Positions 1 through 10,307 of a DNA stretch of 64,000 nucleotides are shown one piece after another (within the stretch, counting starts at the first letter, position 1; every line of letters begins with the position of its first letter). The stretch lies in the NCBI GenBank assembly GCA_025617745.1, contig CM046857.1, forward strand, positions 24,149,761-24,213,760, in the 5' to 3' direction. The notes beneath the pieces are model-generated. The model made no database searches. It had not been told where the DNA came from and saw only the letters and a program-made list of their open reading frames with translations. Source of the stretch: Heliocidaris erythrogramma. Its lineage: Eukaryota; Echinodermata; Echinoidea; Camarodonta; Echinometridae. The translations under genes and the position numbers were made by a program.

Positions 1-244
1 ATATCATAAAAGTATCTTGATTAGTACATTTTAGGATTCATGTAAGCTGAAAATATAAAAAATAATGTAAGATACTTACCATTTCTTCCCAAAATTGAAA
101 TTGTTTCTGATAGCTATCATCTATCCCAAATGTTTAAGACATTTTATGAATAATATGAAATACAATAAGTATAAATAATATAACAAAGATTTTCTGTACT
201 AGTAAGATTGTTACAATATTTATAATCATTTATTCGTAATACGA

Positions 245-275
245 TTTTGTCTTTTATGCAATCATCTATTCTTAG
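245..275 (+). other. Putative 3' splice site of the transposase-like gene
   Basis: A T-rich run (TTTTGTCTTTTATGC) is followed by ATCATCTATTCTTAG, ending in AG at 274-275, directly before family-like coding sequence in frame with the ATG at 399. This decides the exon start. The upstream exon would lie left of position 1 or within 1-244, where I see no coding sequence. Confidence 0.55.
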
Positions 276-2021
276 AATAACAAAGCGAAAAAAAGGAAGG
301 CAAATCCTGAGGAATGGAAACAAAATCAACAAAAGAAGAACCGAAATGCCGGTAAGACCTACTTCTCACGAGATGGGACAGAAAGAGCGGCAAGAAAAAT
401 GAAATCGCCTTGTGAAGGTAGCTGCAGATTTAAGTGCTCTGTGTTAATATCTCAGGGTCAGAGAGAAAAATTGTTCAGTGATTACTGGCAATTAGGCTCA
501 TACGAACGTCAAAGGGACTTTATCTGCACAAATGTGATCGAGTGTGAAGGTAAGGAGAGGCAAAGTAGAACATACAGGTTACCTGTAAGGTCTGAAACAG
601 CTGGCAATGCAGAAGTACAGGACAGATATGTCCAAGTGTGCAAGCTCTTTTTCCTGAATACTTTGGATATAGGTTCCAAATTAATCAGATACACTCTCGA
701 ATCAAAGAAGAATGGGGTATTCTGTACACAGGATCAGAGAGGGCGACACACACCACACAACAAAACAACAGAACAAGACCTAGACATTATCCGCAATCAT
801 ATCCAGTCGTTTCAGGTAATTCCGTCACACTATTGCCGGAGTTCATCCCAAAAACAATACCTTCCTGGAGACCTTAGCGTGCCACGCATGTTTGAAATGT
901 ATCAAAAAACCTGTGCAAGGCCTCAGTCATTGAAGATTTACAGAAACATTTTTGATACAGAGTTTAACTTGGGCTTTCACATGCCCAAGAAAGATGAGTG
1001 TAAGACATGTGTTGGCTTCAGTCATATGTCTACTGAAGATCAGAAAGAGCACCAGTCTGAGTATGATACTCATATGCAGAATAAAGTGAGGGCAAGGGAG
1101 GAAAAAGAAAGAGATAAGCAGAAAGCTGCTACGGATCCTTTCTTTCAGTCATACACATTTGACCTGCAGCAAGTCCTCTCATGCCCATCGGCATGTACAT
1201 CAGTATTGTACTACAAGAGAAAGTTGTCGTCATACAATCTAACGGTCTACAACCAAAGTAACAAGGAAGGACATTGTTACATGTGGGACGAGATCAATGG
1301 CAGAAGAGGTTCCTCCGAGATAGGCTCATGTTTGATTTACCACCTTCAACAACTGCCTGAAAGGGTGCGGCATGTCACTCTTTTCAGTGATTGTTGCGGA
1401 GGCCAGAACAGAAACAAGTACATGGCAGCTGGACTTCTGTACCTAGTGCGTACTAGTCCCATTTCTGTGATAGAGCAGAAATTCTTGGAAAGCGGGCATA
1501 CAGAAATGGAGGTGGATTCGATGCATAGTGCCATCGAACAAGTCAAAAGGAAAGTCCCTGTTTATCATCCTGACCAGTGGGCAACTCTGGCAGGTGCAGC
1601 AAGACGTTCTCAGCCGTACAAGGTCTCACAGCTCAAGCATGATCAATTTTTTGATCTGAAGAAGCTCGCTGGGGTCATCCTTAACAACACTGTGAAAGAT
1701 GTTAGTGGAGAGAAGGTTGCCTGGATCAAGATCAAGCACATAGTGTATGAGAAGCAAGAGCCCCACATTCTCAAGTTTAGGTATACCTATGACGAGCATT
1801 TCCGAGAATTGAGAGTCTCTGCCTCGGGAAGGACATCCAAGAAGCTTCTTCTTGAGACCCTTCATCCTGAGCCTTTGAAGATGACTCAAGTGAAAAAGCA
1901 TGATCTACTCAGCCTATGCGACTCCAATGTAATTCCACCTGTGTATCACAACTACTACAGAAGTCTGCCAGCTGAGGATGTCAGTGAGGATGAGGAAGAT
2001 GTGTTGAGGCCTGAGGATTAA
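276..2021 (+). CDS. Transposase-like protein (probable DUF7869 family), 3' exon
   Basis: The reading frame is open from an in-frame TAG at 273-275 to the TAA at 2019-2021. The first ATG is at 399 and gives 540 aa. The 41 codons before it are also open and basic (KKRKANPEEWK, then GKTYFSRDG), and they look like the N-terminus of this family, so I take 276 as an exon start after a splice acceptor, with the true start left of the window. Numbering from 399: a Cys cluster (C5, C9, C13), a PKKDECKTC knuckle (C201, C204), then an RNase H-like region with D255 in YTFDLQQ, D331 in LFSDCCGGQN and an acidic cluster SGHTEMEVDSMH (E369, E371, D373). The last ~15 residues are strongly acidic. The family is a widespread, often multicopy animal group that looks transposon-derived; the name DUF7869 is from memory. 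No internal stop or frameshift is visible. It may be a domesticated gene or a recent element copy. Family membership is fairly sure; activity is not shown. Confidence 0.75.
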   Translation, partial: NNKAKKRKANPEEWKQNQQKKNRNAGKTYFSRDGTERAARKMKSPCEGSCRFKCSVLISQGQREKLFSDYWQLGSYERQRDFICTNVIECEGKERQSRTYRLPVRSETAGNAEVQDRYVQVCKLFFLNTLDIGSKLIRYTLESKKNGVFCTQDQRGRHTPHNKTTEQDLDIIRNHIQSFQVIPSHYCRSSSQKQYLPGDLSVPRMFEMYQKTCARPQSLKIYRNIFDTEFNLGFHMPKKDECKTCVGFSHMSTEDQKEHQSEYDTHMQNKVRAREEKERDKQKAATDPFFQSYTFDLQQVLSCPSACTSVLYYKRKLSSYNLTVYNQSNKEGHCYMWDEINGRRGSSEIGSCLIYHLQQLPERVRHVTLFSDCCGGQNRNKYMAAGLLYLVRTSPISVIEQKFLESGHTEMEVDSMHSAIEQVKRKVPVYHPDQWATLAGAARRSQPYKVSQLKHDQFFDLKKLAGVILNNTVKDVSGEKVAWIKIKHIVYEKQEPHILKFRYTYDEHFRELRVSASGRTSKKLLLETLHPEPLKMTQVKKHDLLSLCDSNVIPPVYHNYYRSLPAEDVSEDEEDVLRPED

Positions 2022-2599
2022 ATCTTGCATTTCTTCTCATAGCTTTCATATCCCCAGTATCTGTATCCCTCCTCCCTTGTGCATTCAAGCTATAATGATT
2101 TTTCTTGGTTAAAGGAGAAAGCCTTGTCTATATAGTGCATTGCCTAGCACTGGGTTATGCAAAAGAAGACTTGAATGCAATTTAGTAACACTTTCAGCAT
2201 TTAAATATTGCTGCTTCCAACTATCCATAAAGCAAAACTGAAAGGCATTATCTACACACAGACCTTTGTCTTGCCATTATGAATGCTCTTTGATATTGAA
2301 CTTTAAATGAGAAATGCCCTCTTGGGTTCTTAGATTTATCACCTCTGAGAACTCCCTGAAAGAATGATACTATGTTGCCTAGCATTTTCAGTTACAGTTG
2401 CAGAATGTCTTAAAGAGAAGAATGCAAGTGTCATGTACATTTCTCTCACATGTCTCTGTAAGGAAAAAATATGATAATCAGGGGATTGCAAATTATCCCT
2501 TGTTGAATGTTACATCTTTGTACTTCCAGCAAGGGTTGTCTTGTCTCTTAAAGGAGAATAGGTGGCAAGTTGCTTTTGGTAGTAAAGCTGAACATCGTT

Positions 2600-2800
2600 A
2601 GGACATACCAGTGAAGATTTGAACAAAATCGGATCCAGAATAAGAGAGTTATGAATCTTTGGAACTTGCGATCCTGCTCTATGGGCACCGCCATTTTGTA
2701 CCTCCGGTCATGTGACTATGACGTATTTGCACGCTAACTCTCCATAGGTACTGTATAAGAAATGTCAATAATTTCCCTTTTTTCCACATAAACACTTCTT
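2600..2800 (+). repeat. Dispersed repeat, copy 1 of a family with a conserved core
   Basis: The core AAAATCGGATCCAGAATAAG, then AGAGTTATG, resembles AAATCGGATGTAAAATAAG, then AAAGTTACG, inside the repeat at 48320-48590. Flanking sequence differs, so the two are distant members or share only a core. Class unknown. Confidence 0.35.
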
Positions 2801-5268
2801 TCATGCCTGACCTCAAAACAAATTAACAAGAATGTATATCTACACATAATATCTTGTACCCAGGTTTGTAATTTGTGTTATCTTGCAGAAAGTAGTAATT
2901 ATTGAGCATTCATTACTGACCCAAGTGTAGGGATTTCTCCTGCAAAACAGACCTATTTTGGTGGCACGTCTCCATCTGTATGCCTTCTTTACAGAATTGC
3001 CCCCCCCCCCCTTCCCCAATATATAATACACCCAGCAGATGACTTGAAAGTGGAAAATTGTGGTGTGAATGTATTTGGTCCAAAATATGTTTTTTCTCTG
3101 TCTTTCTCTTATTCAACACTTTTACATTTTTTTAGTGGAATGTGCCTTTCCATTGCAGACCTCACAGATGATCAATTTTTCCCCTAGCATGGCCAGAGTG
3201 TACGAAAAAATAGATCACACACACACACCTCATTGATTTATATGAATCGTATTGTCATATGGAAACTGTATGGCGATCTATCCCCATGTATGGGGATAGG
3301 ACGGAGTATGTTCTTTTTTGCAAAAGGATGTGTTTTTAATAATCAGCTTTGTCAAATAACAATAGACTGGTCATAGTTATGATACATGTACTAATGAATT
3401 CATTTGAATACATGTATTTTCATTATAACCAAGATAATGGAAGTAGTTTGAGGGGGAAAAATCACTGATTTTCACTTCAAAGTTTTCATTGGAAGTATTG
3501 TATTGCAAAATGCTACTTTGCTGGTAAACATTAATCTGAAATAGAATTGCTTCTATAGTAAATTCTCAATTGAAATTGATAGTTGTGAATAATAAATTAT
3601 GTGAACTGTTTAAAGTTCAATGTTTGATCAATTTTCCTCGCATGGATTGAAGTAAAACTGCATCGGATCTGACTGTAAGAGATGAATTACTAACAAATTG
3701 TTGTGGGCATGTTTACTGTAATTTGTTAGGATAATTGTCCTGATGGTGGAGATATTTTGAGAATTTTGTTCGCATGAATTGAAAAAAAAAATGTGCTGTA
3801 TATATTTGCCAATAAGGGGTATTATTTTGACCAAATAAAGTGATAAAATGTAATATCAAATTGACAGCGATCAAGAGAAAAAAAAAAGTCTCAATTTTCT
3901 CAAATGAAATGTAAATGAAGTTAATTAAATCAGACCTTATTAGAGATGGATTACCGAATGATAATGATGCGTGGTTAATTATTTATTTCAGGTTATCTTC
4001 AGTAGTATTGCTTGATTGATTTACAAAAACATTATGTAATTGAATATAATTACATGTACATTTTGATCTAACAGATACATCTCCTAGTTACACCAGTCCG
4101 TCCAGTCGTTTATGAAGTGTATCAAGTTAATAGTGGTCAGTTATAAGTTAAGTAACCTTACATGAATTGTAATAAAATCAATTGAATTTAAATTTTAAAT
4201 ATATGCCAACCAATGACAAATTAAGATTAACGTTATAGCGAATAATTTCTCATATGTATTGTAATAGAATGAAATCCATTTCAAAAGATGAATACTTCAA
4301 AATTAGCTTTTACAAAGGTTGCTATCGCATAAAGCTTGCCAGACTGCATTAAAACAGTAAACATAATGACTTGGCTTAGACACATTATGATCATAGCCCT
4401 TTGTTTAATTTTTATCAATTTGTTCTTTTCAAGAAACCTATTTTAACTGAAATAAATTAAAAGTATAATAAACTTATTGTGTTTTCGTTTTACACAAACA
4501 CAACAAAAATCTTTCAGCAGTTGAGGGTTTGGTGAATTTCCTTCTCTGCATGTGGATTTGATGCTATTATATTTATCAATTATATTTTGTATACATTGAT
4601 ACTATTGTAGGGGTCTTTTCTCATTTTGAGATTTCACTCTTTTTCAGAAATCTTGAGTTCATGACAATGATGTTGAATGAAATTTCAGTAGTTATACATG
4701 ACGTAAATCATTTACATTATAAGGTAAGACAGGACTAATTTGTCCTACATATATTTCATCGAAATGGAAACTACCTCCACAAAAGCATTATTCTCATGCG
4801 CAAACCCTGGTGTAACATGAATTTGCGAATTTCACACACACATGCTAAATTTATTTGTACTTTTGGAAATGTAGAACATGCAGATTTAATCAATGTGTTT
4901 ATCTCAATCTTCAGCAAAAACAAGTCAATAAGTAAGTACAAGAATAGTTTGATTCGAAAAATCTGTCATCAATAAGTTTTAATAATGTGAGTTGACACTA
5001 GAATCCCGAGACATGAATCAAGCATGTATGGAGTGATGACTGATTGTGTGTTAAAGTCACATAATACTGAATTGTTATTGATATTATGATGTATATGTTG
5101 GCATTGTCACATTTGTTTTTATTTGACATAAAGATTTTCTCATGAAAAGAAAGAATGTTGCAAAGATGTGTTTTCTTCTCTTTTTTCCAAATGCAAATGA
5201 AGTGACCTGAAAATGAGTTGAGGTGACTGCATGTAAATGGTCGTAATAAGAAAGGAGCTAAAAGAGAA

Positions 5269-5269
<1 letters not shown>

Positions 5270-5301
<32 letters not shown>
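5270..5301 (+). repeat. (GT)n microsatellite
   Basis: About 15 uninterrupted GT dinucleotides. Confidence 0.95.
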
Positions 5302-5302
<1 letters not shown>

Positions 5303-5965
5303 CTGTTTTTATTTTAGCATTACATTATCAGTCAAAACTATAGGACTTGAAGTAGTAATTTAGTGTGAATTTGCCCTAAAGTAAATAAAAAAATAACATC
5401 ACAAGATCTAAAAATTATGTCTAATCTTGAAAAATATAGGCCCATGGTCTGATGAAAACTCTTTTTATTCTCAAAAGTTTGATCATATTAAAGAGATAGG
5501 CCTACATAATTATATTTTACTTTTGTGGTCTATTCTGGACCATGAAAAATGTCCAATGATAGTGGAGAATATTTTAGAAGTTAAATATCACTACGGAACC
5601 ACTTCAGAAATATATACAATTTGTATTAGTATTATTTTTCTAAGGAATTTGAGAAGAAGATGTGTAGGCTACTGCAGTCATTTGCGATTTAGATGTGCAG
5701 TGAAATGAAGTATTAGGTCTAACCTAAATCCCCATAAGTCCTTGCCGAAGTTGCCGATTTTACAATGGCAAGGCTACTAGTACGTGACAGACCCTTTCAC
5801 ATGTCAAAGCTGGAATATGACGGTTCAAAGTGAATCTAGGTAACAAGTAACAACCCTGAACAACAACCCTAATTTTTTAAAAAGTTTGTTAACTGCCGGA
5901 AACGCAGTACTGCTAGCTGCTGTATTTGCAGTATCATGCACTACAACACGTTAACTCTATGCACA

Positions 5966-6125
5966 AGGCCCTTCTGTGACAGCGCGCACTGCACCAGAGG
6001 TTCCCAGCAGAAGGGCTCCGAGCGCGTGGGCCCTTCTGTGACAGCGCGCACTTCATCCCGATCGTTCCCGGCAGAAGGGCCCTGAGCGCGTGGGCCCTTC
6101 TGTGATGAAGTGTTATGCGCATTCA
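5966..6125 (+). repeat. Short tandem repeat, ~63-bp unit, ~2.6 copies
   Basis: The motif GGCCCTTCTGTGACAGCGCG begins at 5967 and again at 6029, with a diverged start at 6093, giving periods of 62 and 64 bp. Each unit also holds CAGAAGGG and GAGCGCGTGGG, so each can form a hairpin. The open frames across it are a consequence of the repeat, not evidence of a gene. Confidence 0.8.
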
Positions 6126-6937
6126 TATTGCCGGCAGAAAGCCCCTAACAAAAAAGTTAATGTAGCGTAAAAATGACTGAAAGTTATTTATTAAAATTTT
6201 CAATAACAGTGAAAAACAATCTTTACTACATACAGGTAAACTTTCATCCCGTAAGATTAAGAACTTTGTTTTTTAGAGGCATTCAAACATTAAAAATGTG
6301 ATTATCTCGAAAAGTATTTTTTCATGCGCGCAGCTGCTAGGGTCCTTCTGCCGGACAGGCGACGGTATTACAAACCTATTGTTTTCGCGTATTTTTCAAG
6401 ATTTCGCAGTCTTTATGCATTAAGAATACGCACAGCTTGATTTTAACCTGCAACCCTGTTTTGTGATAATCTGATTATAATAAAGCTTGATGTTGATGTG
6501 TGTACCGATATATGTCACTCATTTTGACACATGTTATAATATCTGTTGTCATGACAACCATTGTTGTAACTGGTAAACTCACCCCCTTTTTGCGTTTAGA
6601 ATTACCAAGAAGGACGTATTACGGTATCTAAGAGGGGTATCCGTGCACCCCCATGACTTAAACAAAACCGACTGTTTTAACTTCTTCATAGTATGCTTAA
6701 AACATCAAGATGTTAACAAGAAAAAAAGTGGCCCCTCTTAGGGAAAATCAAGGGGGCATCAAGATGGTCAAAAAATGCCCTTTTCAAATTTTGTTGAGAG
6801 GTCCTTTTGTACTACCGTCACATTTTGACCTGTAACTTTCTGTATGGTCATCAGGTTGGTATGAAAATTGTTAGCGTTCTTGCCAGTACTGTTCTACACA
6901 TTTTGATATAAAAAAATATATCCATGTCAAAATGTGT

Positions 6938-6951
6938 GTTGCCATGGCAAC
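6938..6951. promoter_or_regulatory. Perfect RFX X-box-like palindrome
   Basis: GTTGCCATGGCAAC is a perfect 14-bp palindrome identical to the classic symmetric X-box recognised by RFX factors (established knowledge). Function here is not shown; it sits in repeat DNA. Confidence 0.5.
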
Positions 6952-7321
6952 AGTTATCATGAATGCAAATCTAACTAGAATCGAAGAATTTCATATTTTT
7001 TTTCAAAGAAAATTGCGTACACATGAAAACAATCACTTCAGTATGAGTTTGATACAATATTCGTGGTGTTTAATGACATTCCTATCACTCTGAAGCATAC
7101 ACAAAATATTAAGAGGAACTCAATTATCTGTTGCCATAGTAGCATGTTATGCGCATTAGAAACCTCTTGTTTTTTTTTCCAGATTTCTCAGTTTTACACA
7201 GTAAGCATAATGAACTTCCTAATTTTAATCTGCAATTCCATGATAATCGACTATAAGAAAAAAAAAAGATGACGATGTTTGCATCACTATGTCACACAAT
7301 TTGATACATATTAGCATTTCT

Positions 7322-7335
7322 GTTGCCATGGCAAC
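7322..7335. promoter_or_regulatory. Perfect RFX X-box-like palindrome
   Basis: Second exact GTTGCCATGGCAAC in the left arm, 384 bp after the first. A decayed version, GTTGTCATGACAAC, lies at 6545-6558, 393 bp before the first. Confidence 0.5.
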
Positions 7336-7555
7336 TGCTGGTAATACAATACAATACCAGACCATACCACACCATGCAAACATATTCGTTCTCTAACATA
7401 TTTTAAGGAACCCGTGCTAAATGTTTTAGCACTAATTTTGTCTAGCTGATGTGTGATACATGGAGGTATAAGTGACAACACATCTGTTATTTTTATTTTT
7501 TTTTTCTCTTTTAAAGAAACACACTCACACCCGTGTTATATGCCCAAACACCATT

Positions 7556-7798
7556 GGAACAACTATTGAATACCCCACCACAAAAGTTGACCACATGTCC
7601 ATTAGTTGACCAACGCTTCTCTAATGAAGCTGAATCCAAAGACTTAAGTTTTTTAGCTACCGTAAATAGTAATTCTAACCATAATCCTAACTTTAAGTTT
7701 AAACATAACCCTAACCACAACCCTAACCCTATAAACCCTATATGTGTTGATCGTTTATGCACATACGTCTATGTGGTAGGGTATTCTATAGTTAAGCC
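7556..7798 (+). mobile_element. 243-bp MITE with 8-bp target duplication
   Basis: Flanked by the exact 8-bp direct repeat ACACCATT (7548-7555 and 7799-7806). The ends are inverted: GAATACCCCACCACA on the left pairs with TGTGGTAGGGTATTC on the right, preceded by a shared AACTAT(T/A). The right arm of the surrounding inverted repeat is an empty site that runs straight through here with no insert. The interior holds degenerate CCCTAA telomere-like repeats. The 8-bp duplication is compatible with hAT-like, P-like or foldback elements; the class is open. It codes for nothing. Confidence 0.85.
7676..7740 (-). repeat. Degenerate telomere-like repeats inside a MITE
   Basis: Spaced CCTAAC and CCCTAACC words, the C-rich strand of TTAGGG. 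All lie within the MITE at 7556-7798, so they moved here with it rather than marking an old chromosome end. Confidence 0.65.
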
Positions 7799-8157
7799 AC
7801 ACCATTTATCTAATGTACGATATAAAAGAGCAATTAAGTATCTTTTTTTTTCTTTTTCCCTCTCTCTCTCTCTTTTATAATTCTTTGCCTGTCATAAATC
7901 AGTGTCCTCTAACTTTTGAAAAAAGATTTATTAACATGTACCATCATCCCATCCTGACTCCCAGTCAGGATGGGGTGATGGTATATGTTGTAGGGGAGGT
8001 GAGATAGGTTAGGACTTTGTTGGGTGTATGGGATAATTAAGGGTAAAGAGGACATTACCCCCTCCCCTCCCCCCCCCCCCCCCCTCTCTCTCTCTCTTTC
8101 TCTCGCTTCCTGGGTGTGCTGGTGCATATCTTGACAATTCATATGCATTGGTCTCTA

Positions 8158-8345
8158 CCACCTTCCCTTACCCCGAATTTTATCATTTCTCAAGTGATCG
8201 ACATTTCTCAATCAACATTCAGCTATCAATCACTTAATTGAAAAAAGGAATGTCATAGATGTTGGCTACTTATTCTTCAGGTCAATGGGTAATAGCAACA
8301 AGTCCAAATTTGAGAAATGATAGAATTCGGGATAAGGGAAGGTGG
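8158..8345 (+). mobile_element. 188-bp MITE with TA target duplication
   Basis: Inverted ends of about 36 bp (CCACCTTCCCTTACCCCGAA at left, its near-complement at right) flanked by TA at 8156-8157 and 8346-8347. The matching place in the right arm of the large inverted repeat reads GGTCTCTACATTGG without an insert, supporting TA as the target. Tc1/mariner-type by target site only. No coding capacity. Confidence 0.75.
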
Positions 8346-8524
8346 TAGAGAGATAAGATAAGATAAGATGAGATTTTATTCACTCTATCGACCCCCTCTC
8401 GGGGTATGAAAGCACAACATATTTACAATAATATAAATGGTATATTGAATACTTGTACATGGGTATATAGTTTACATATTAAACAACATTTCTCAACGAA
8501 ACATTAAAAAACAAAAACAACAAG

Positions 8525-8563
<39 letters not shown>

Positions 8564-8883
8564 CTGATGCCGTTTATCGGTTTTTGCGGAAGAACTCTTC
8601 ATGTATGTATATATGTGCATGTATGTATGTGTATATATGTACTTATAATGTCACCATTATACAATTTAATGACTATATGTTGTATGTATGTGTATATGTA
8701 TGTATATACATATGTATATACATTTGTATGTATGTATGTATGTATGTGTGTATGTGTATATATGCACGCATTATGTCACCGTTATGCTGTTTAATGACTA
8801 TAATTATGTTGACTTATTATGTTCACTTTATGCACATGCATTGATGTGACTATATTACCTTGTATCCTATTTCGTAAATATAA
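8346..8883. other. Low-complexity stretch with GATAA, TA and TATG repeats
   Basis: A short GATAA tandem starts at 8351, an AT microsatellite lies around 8527-8562, and TATG/TGTA-rich sequence fills about 8600-8770. No gene seen. Confidence 0.7.
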
Positions 8884-9125
8884 AATATAAAATATTCAGT
8901 AACTCGAACATTAGCTGGTGATAGAACGTTTACTGTGTCAGCTTCAAAATACTGGAATGATTTGCCACTTTCTATTAGAAAGTCTTCATCAGTAATAATT
9001 TTCAGAAAGGCATTAAAAACACATCTTTTCGATAGTTTATAGTTTGTAGATGATTTAATTTATTGTAAGCGCTTTGAGCCTAATGGGAAAAGCGCGTTAT
9101 AAGTAATAATAATAATAATAATAAA
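8884..9125 (+). mobile_element. LINE (non-LTR retrotransposon) 3' end
   Basis: An open stretch to the TAG at 9040-9042 encodes the typical C-terminal tail of CR1/L2-like reverse transcriptase proteins, including AGDRTFTVSASKYWNDLPLS and a FRKALKTHLFDSL ending. It is followed by a 3' UTR with AGCGCTTTGAGC-type sequence and an (AAT)n tail at about 9105-9125. Only the last ~50 codons survive, as in a 5'-truncated insertion. The subfamily cannot be set from so little sequence. Confidence 0.75.
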
Positions 9126-9446
9126 AATAGATATCTTACTTACTTTCTATATGTGACATGCATTTAATATCTGTGGCACACCATATCATCATATACTGTC
9201 ACTTATATCTTGTGTCTATTAAAATGCGATTGCGCCGGATGGCGTTAAGTGAAGCGGGTACATATATATCTTATGTATATTTGAACATTATTTATGTTCG
9301 CATTGTCATGCTATATTCATTTTGTTTTCATTTAATTTTGATTTGTCTTGGTAGACCCTGAAGAAGGCCAAATGAGGCCGAAAGCTTGGAATTAAAATCG
9401 AGGTTAACCGAGAGCTACGTCCCGTTTCATTTATATCTCTCACGCT

Positions 9447-9478
<32 letters not shown>

Positions 9479-9565
9479 AATAGTGTAAATACAACTAAAG
9501 TACTAGACGTATAGGGTTGTTAACTATTCTACCACTACGTGTAACTACCTGACTTTGATTGTCAC
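9126..9565 (+). other. Loop sequence with a possible Penelope-type terminal hairpin
   Basis: No coding sequence. At 9356-9392 the sequence CCTGAAGAAGGCC-AAATGA-GGCCGAAAGC forms a GGCC/GGCC stem with the hammerhead-like words CTGAAGA and GAAA around it. A similar word order appears in the Penelope-like ends at 30831-30866 and 36030-36065. A TA microsatellite follows near 9448-9480. Confidence 0.35.
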
Positions 9566-10207
9566 TTACAACATCAACTTCTCCATCCTCTTTTGATTTA
9601 CATGTAAATTGCTGCATAATAATTTTAACAAATTTAACAAGCTTTTAAGATGGCAAGCACTTTTTGTAAGAAGACTTTCCGCCATTACTGTTGTATTTGG
9701 TCTATGTATATTAAAATCAGACAAGTACAGTTTTCTCTCATTAATAAAAATTGGGCAAACAAGCAAATAGTGATATTCATCACCAATATCTAATGATGTA
9801 CAGAGTGTGCATAGACTTTCATTTAACAAATCAGAGTTGAAACGACTGTTATTAACTGGTAATCTATGTGTTCGACATCTAAATTTACATAATAGTGTTG
9901 CATCTGCGCTATTCAAGATACACAAATATTTTTCAAACTCTAGCTCAAGTTTAAAAATCCTATAATTAAGGCACACCCGATTCGACCAGGTTGCTGCTCG
10001 CCATTCCTGTTTAAACATATCAGCTAGTCTCAAACGTAATGCACCTAAAATCCAATCGGTATTAAATCCATTGCCCTGAGAAAGCCACACATTAGTGAAT
10101 CCTGCATTATTCAATATGTTTTCAATACATGTTAGCCAGGATGATACAAAATCTATCTCCTCATTTTCATGTAATCTTCTTATTAGTCTGTATGATAAAA
10201 AAGTATA
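9566..10207 (-). pseudogene. LINE reverse-transcriptase C-terminal region fragment
   Basis: An open frame reads leftward from about 10207 to the stop at 9566-9568; it can be followed ~31 codons beyond the first ATG, so it is truncated rather than starting there. It carries the post-RT region typical of marine-invertebrate LINEs: KFRCRTHRLPVNNSRF followed by a Cys/His knuckle CTLC-x8-GDEYHYLLVCP. No polymerase motifs are left. It sits in the loop of the large inverted repeat, its open frame ending about 10 bp from the right arm. Confidence 0.75.
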
Positions 10208-10219
10208 TTTTTTTTACTA

Positions 10220-10276
10220 CATTGGTAGAGACCAATGTAGAGACCAATGCATATGAAGCGAGAGAGAGAGAGAGGG

Positions 10277-10307
<31 letters not shown>

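Larger units (their letters stand above)
2022..5957. other. Non-coding AT-rich stretch downstream of the transposase-like exon
   Basis: No convincing coding sequence on either strand. It probably includes the 3' UTR of the preceding gene; the nearest AATAAA-type signals (about 3590 and 3832) are far from the stop codon and unproven. It holds a C10 run near 3001, a short CA run near 3215, a GT microsatellite at 5270-5301 and the dispersed repeat core near 2600-2800. Confidence 0.5.
6366..8157 (+). repeat. Left arm of a large inverted repeat
   Basis: Read forward, this arm matches the reverse complement of 10220-11793 almost throughout. Homology starts abruptly at ATTACAAACCTATTG (about 6366) and ends at the CATTGGTCTCTA motif near 8157. 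It contains a ~390-bp sub-periodicity marked by GTTGCCATGGCAAC palindromes. Compared with the right arm it has one extra block (7556-7798), explained by a MITE insertion. The purine/pyrimidine stretch near its inner end (8066-8105) pairs with the G-rich stretch at 10258-10320 of the right arm. There is no coding capacity. Confidence 0.85.

Noticed and set aside
5934..6126. Two ~60-codon minus-strand frames
   Set aside because: They lie in a 63-bp tandem repeat and translate into a repeated peptide.
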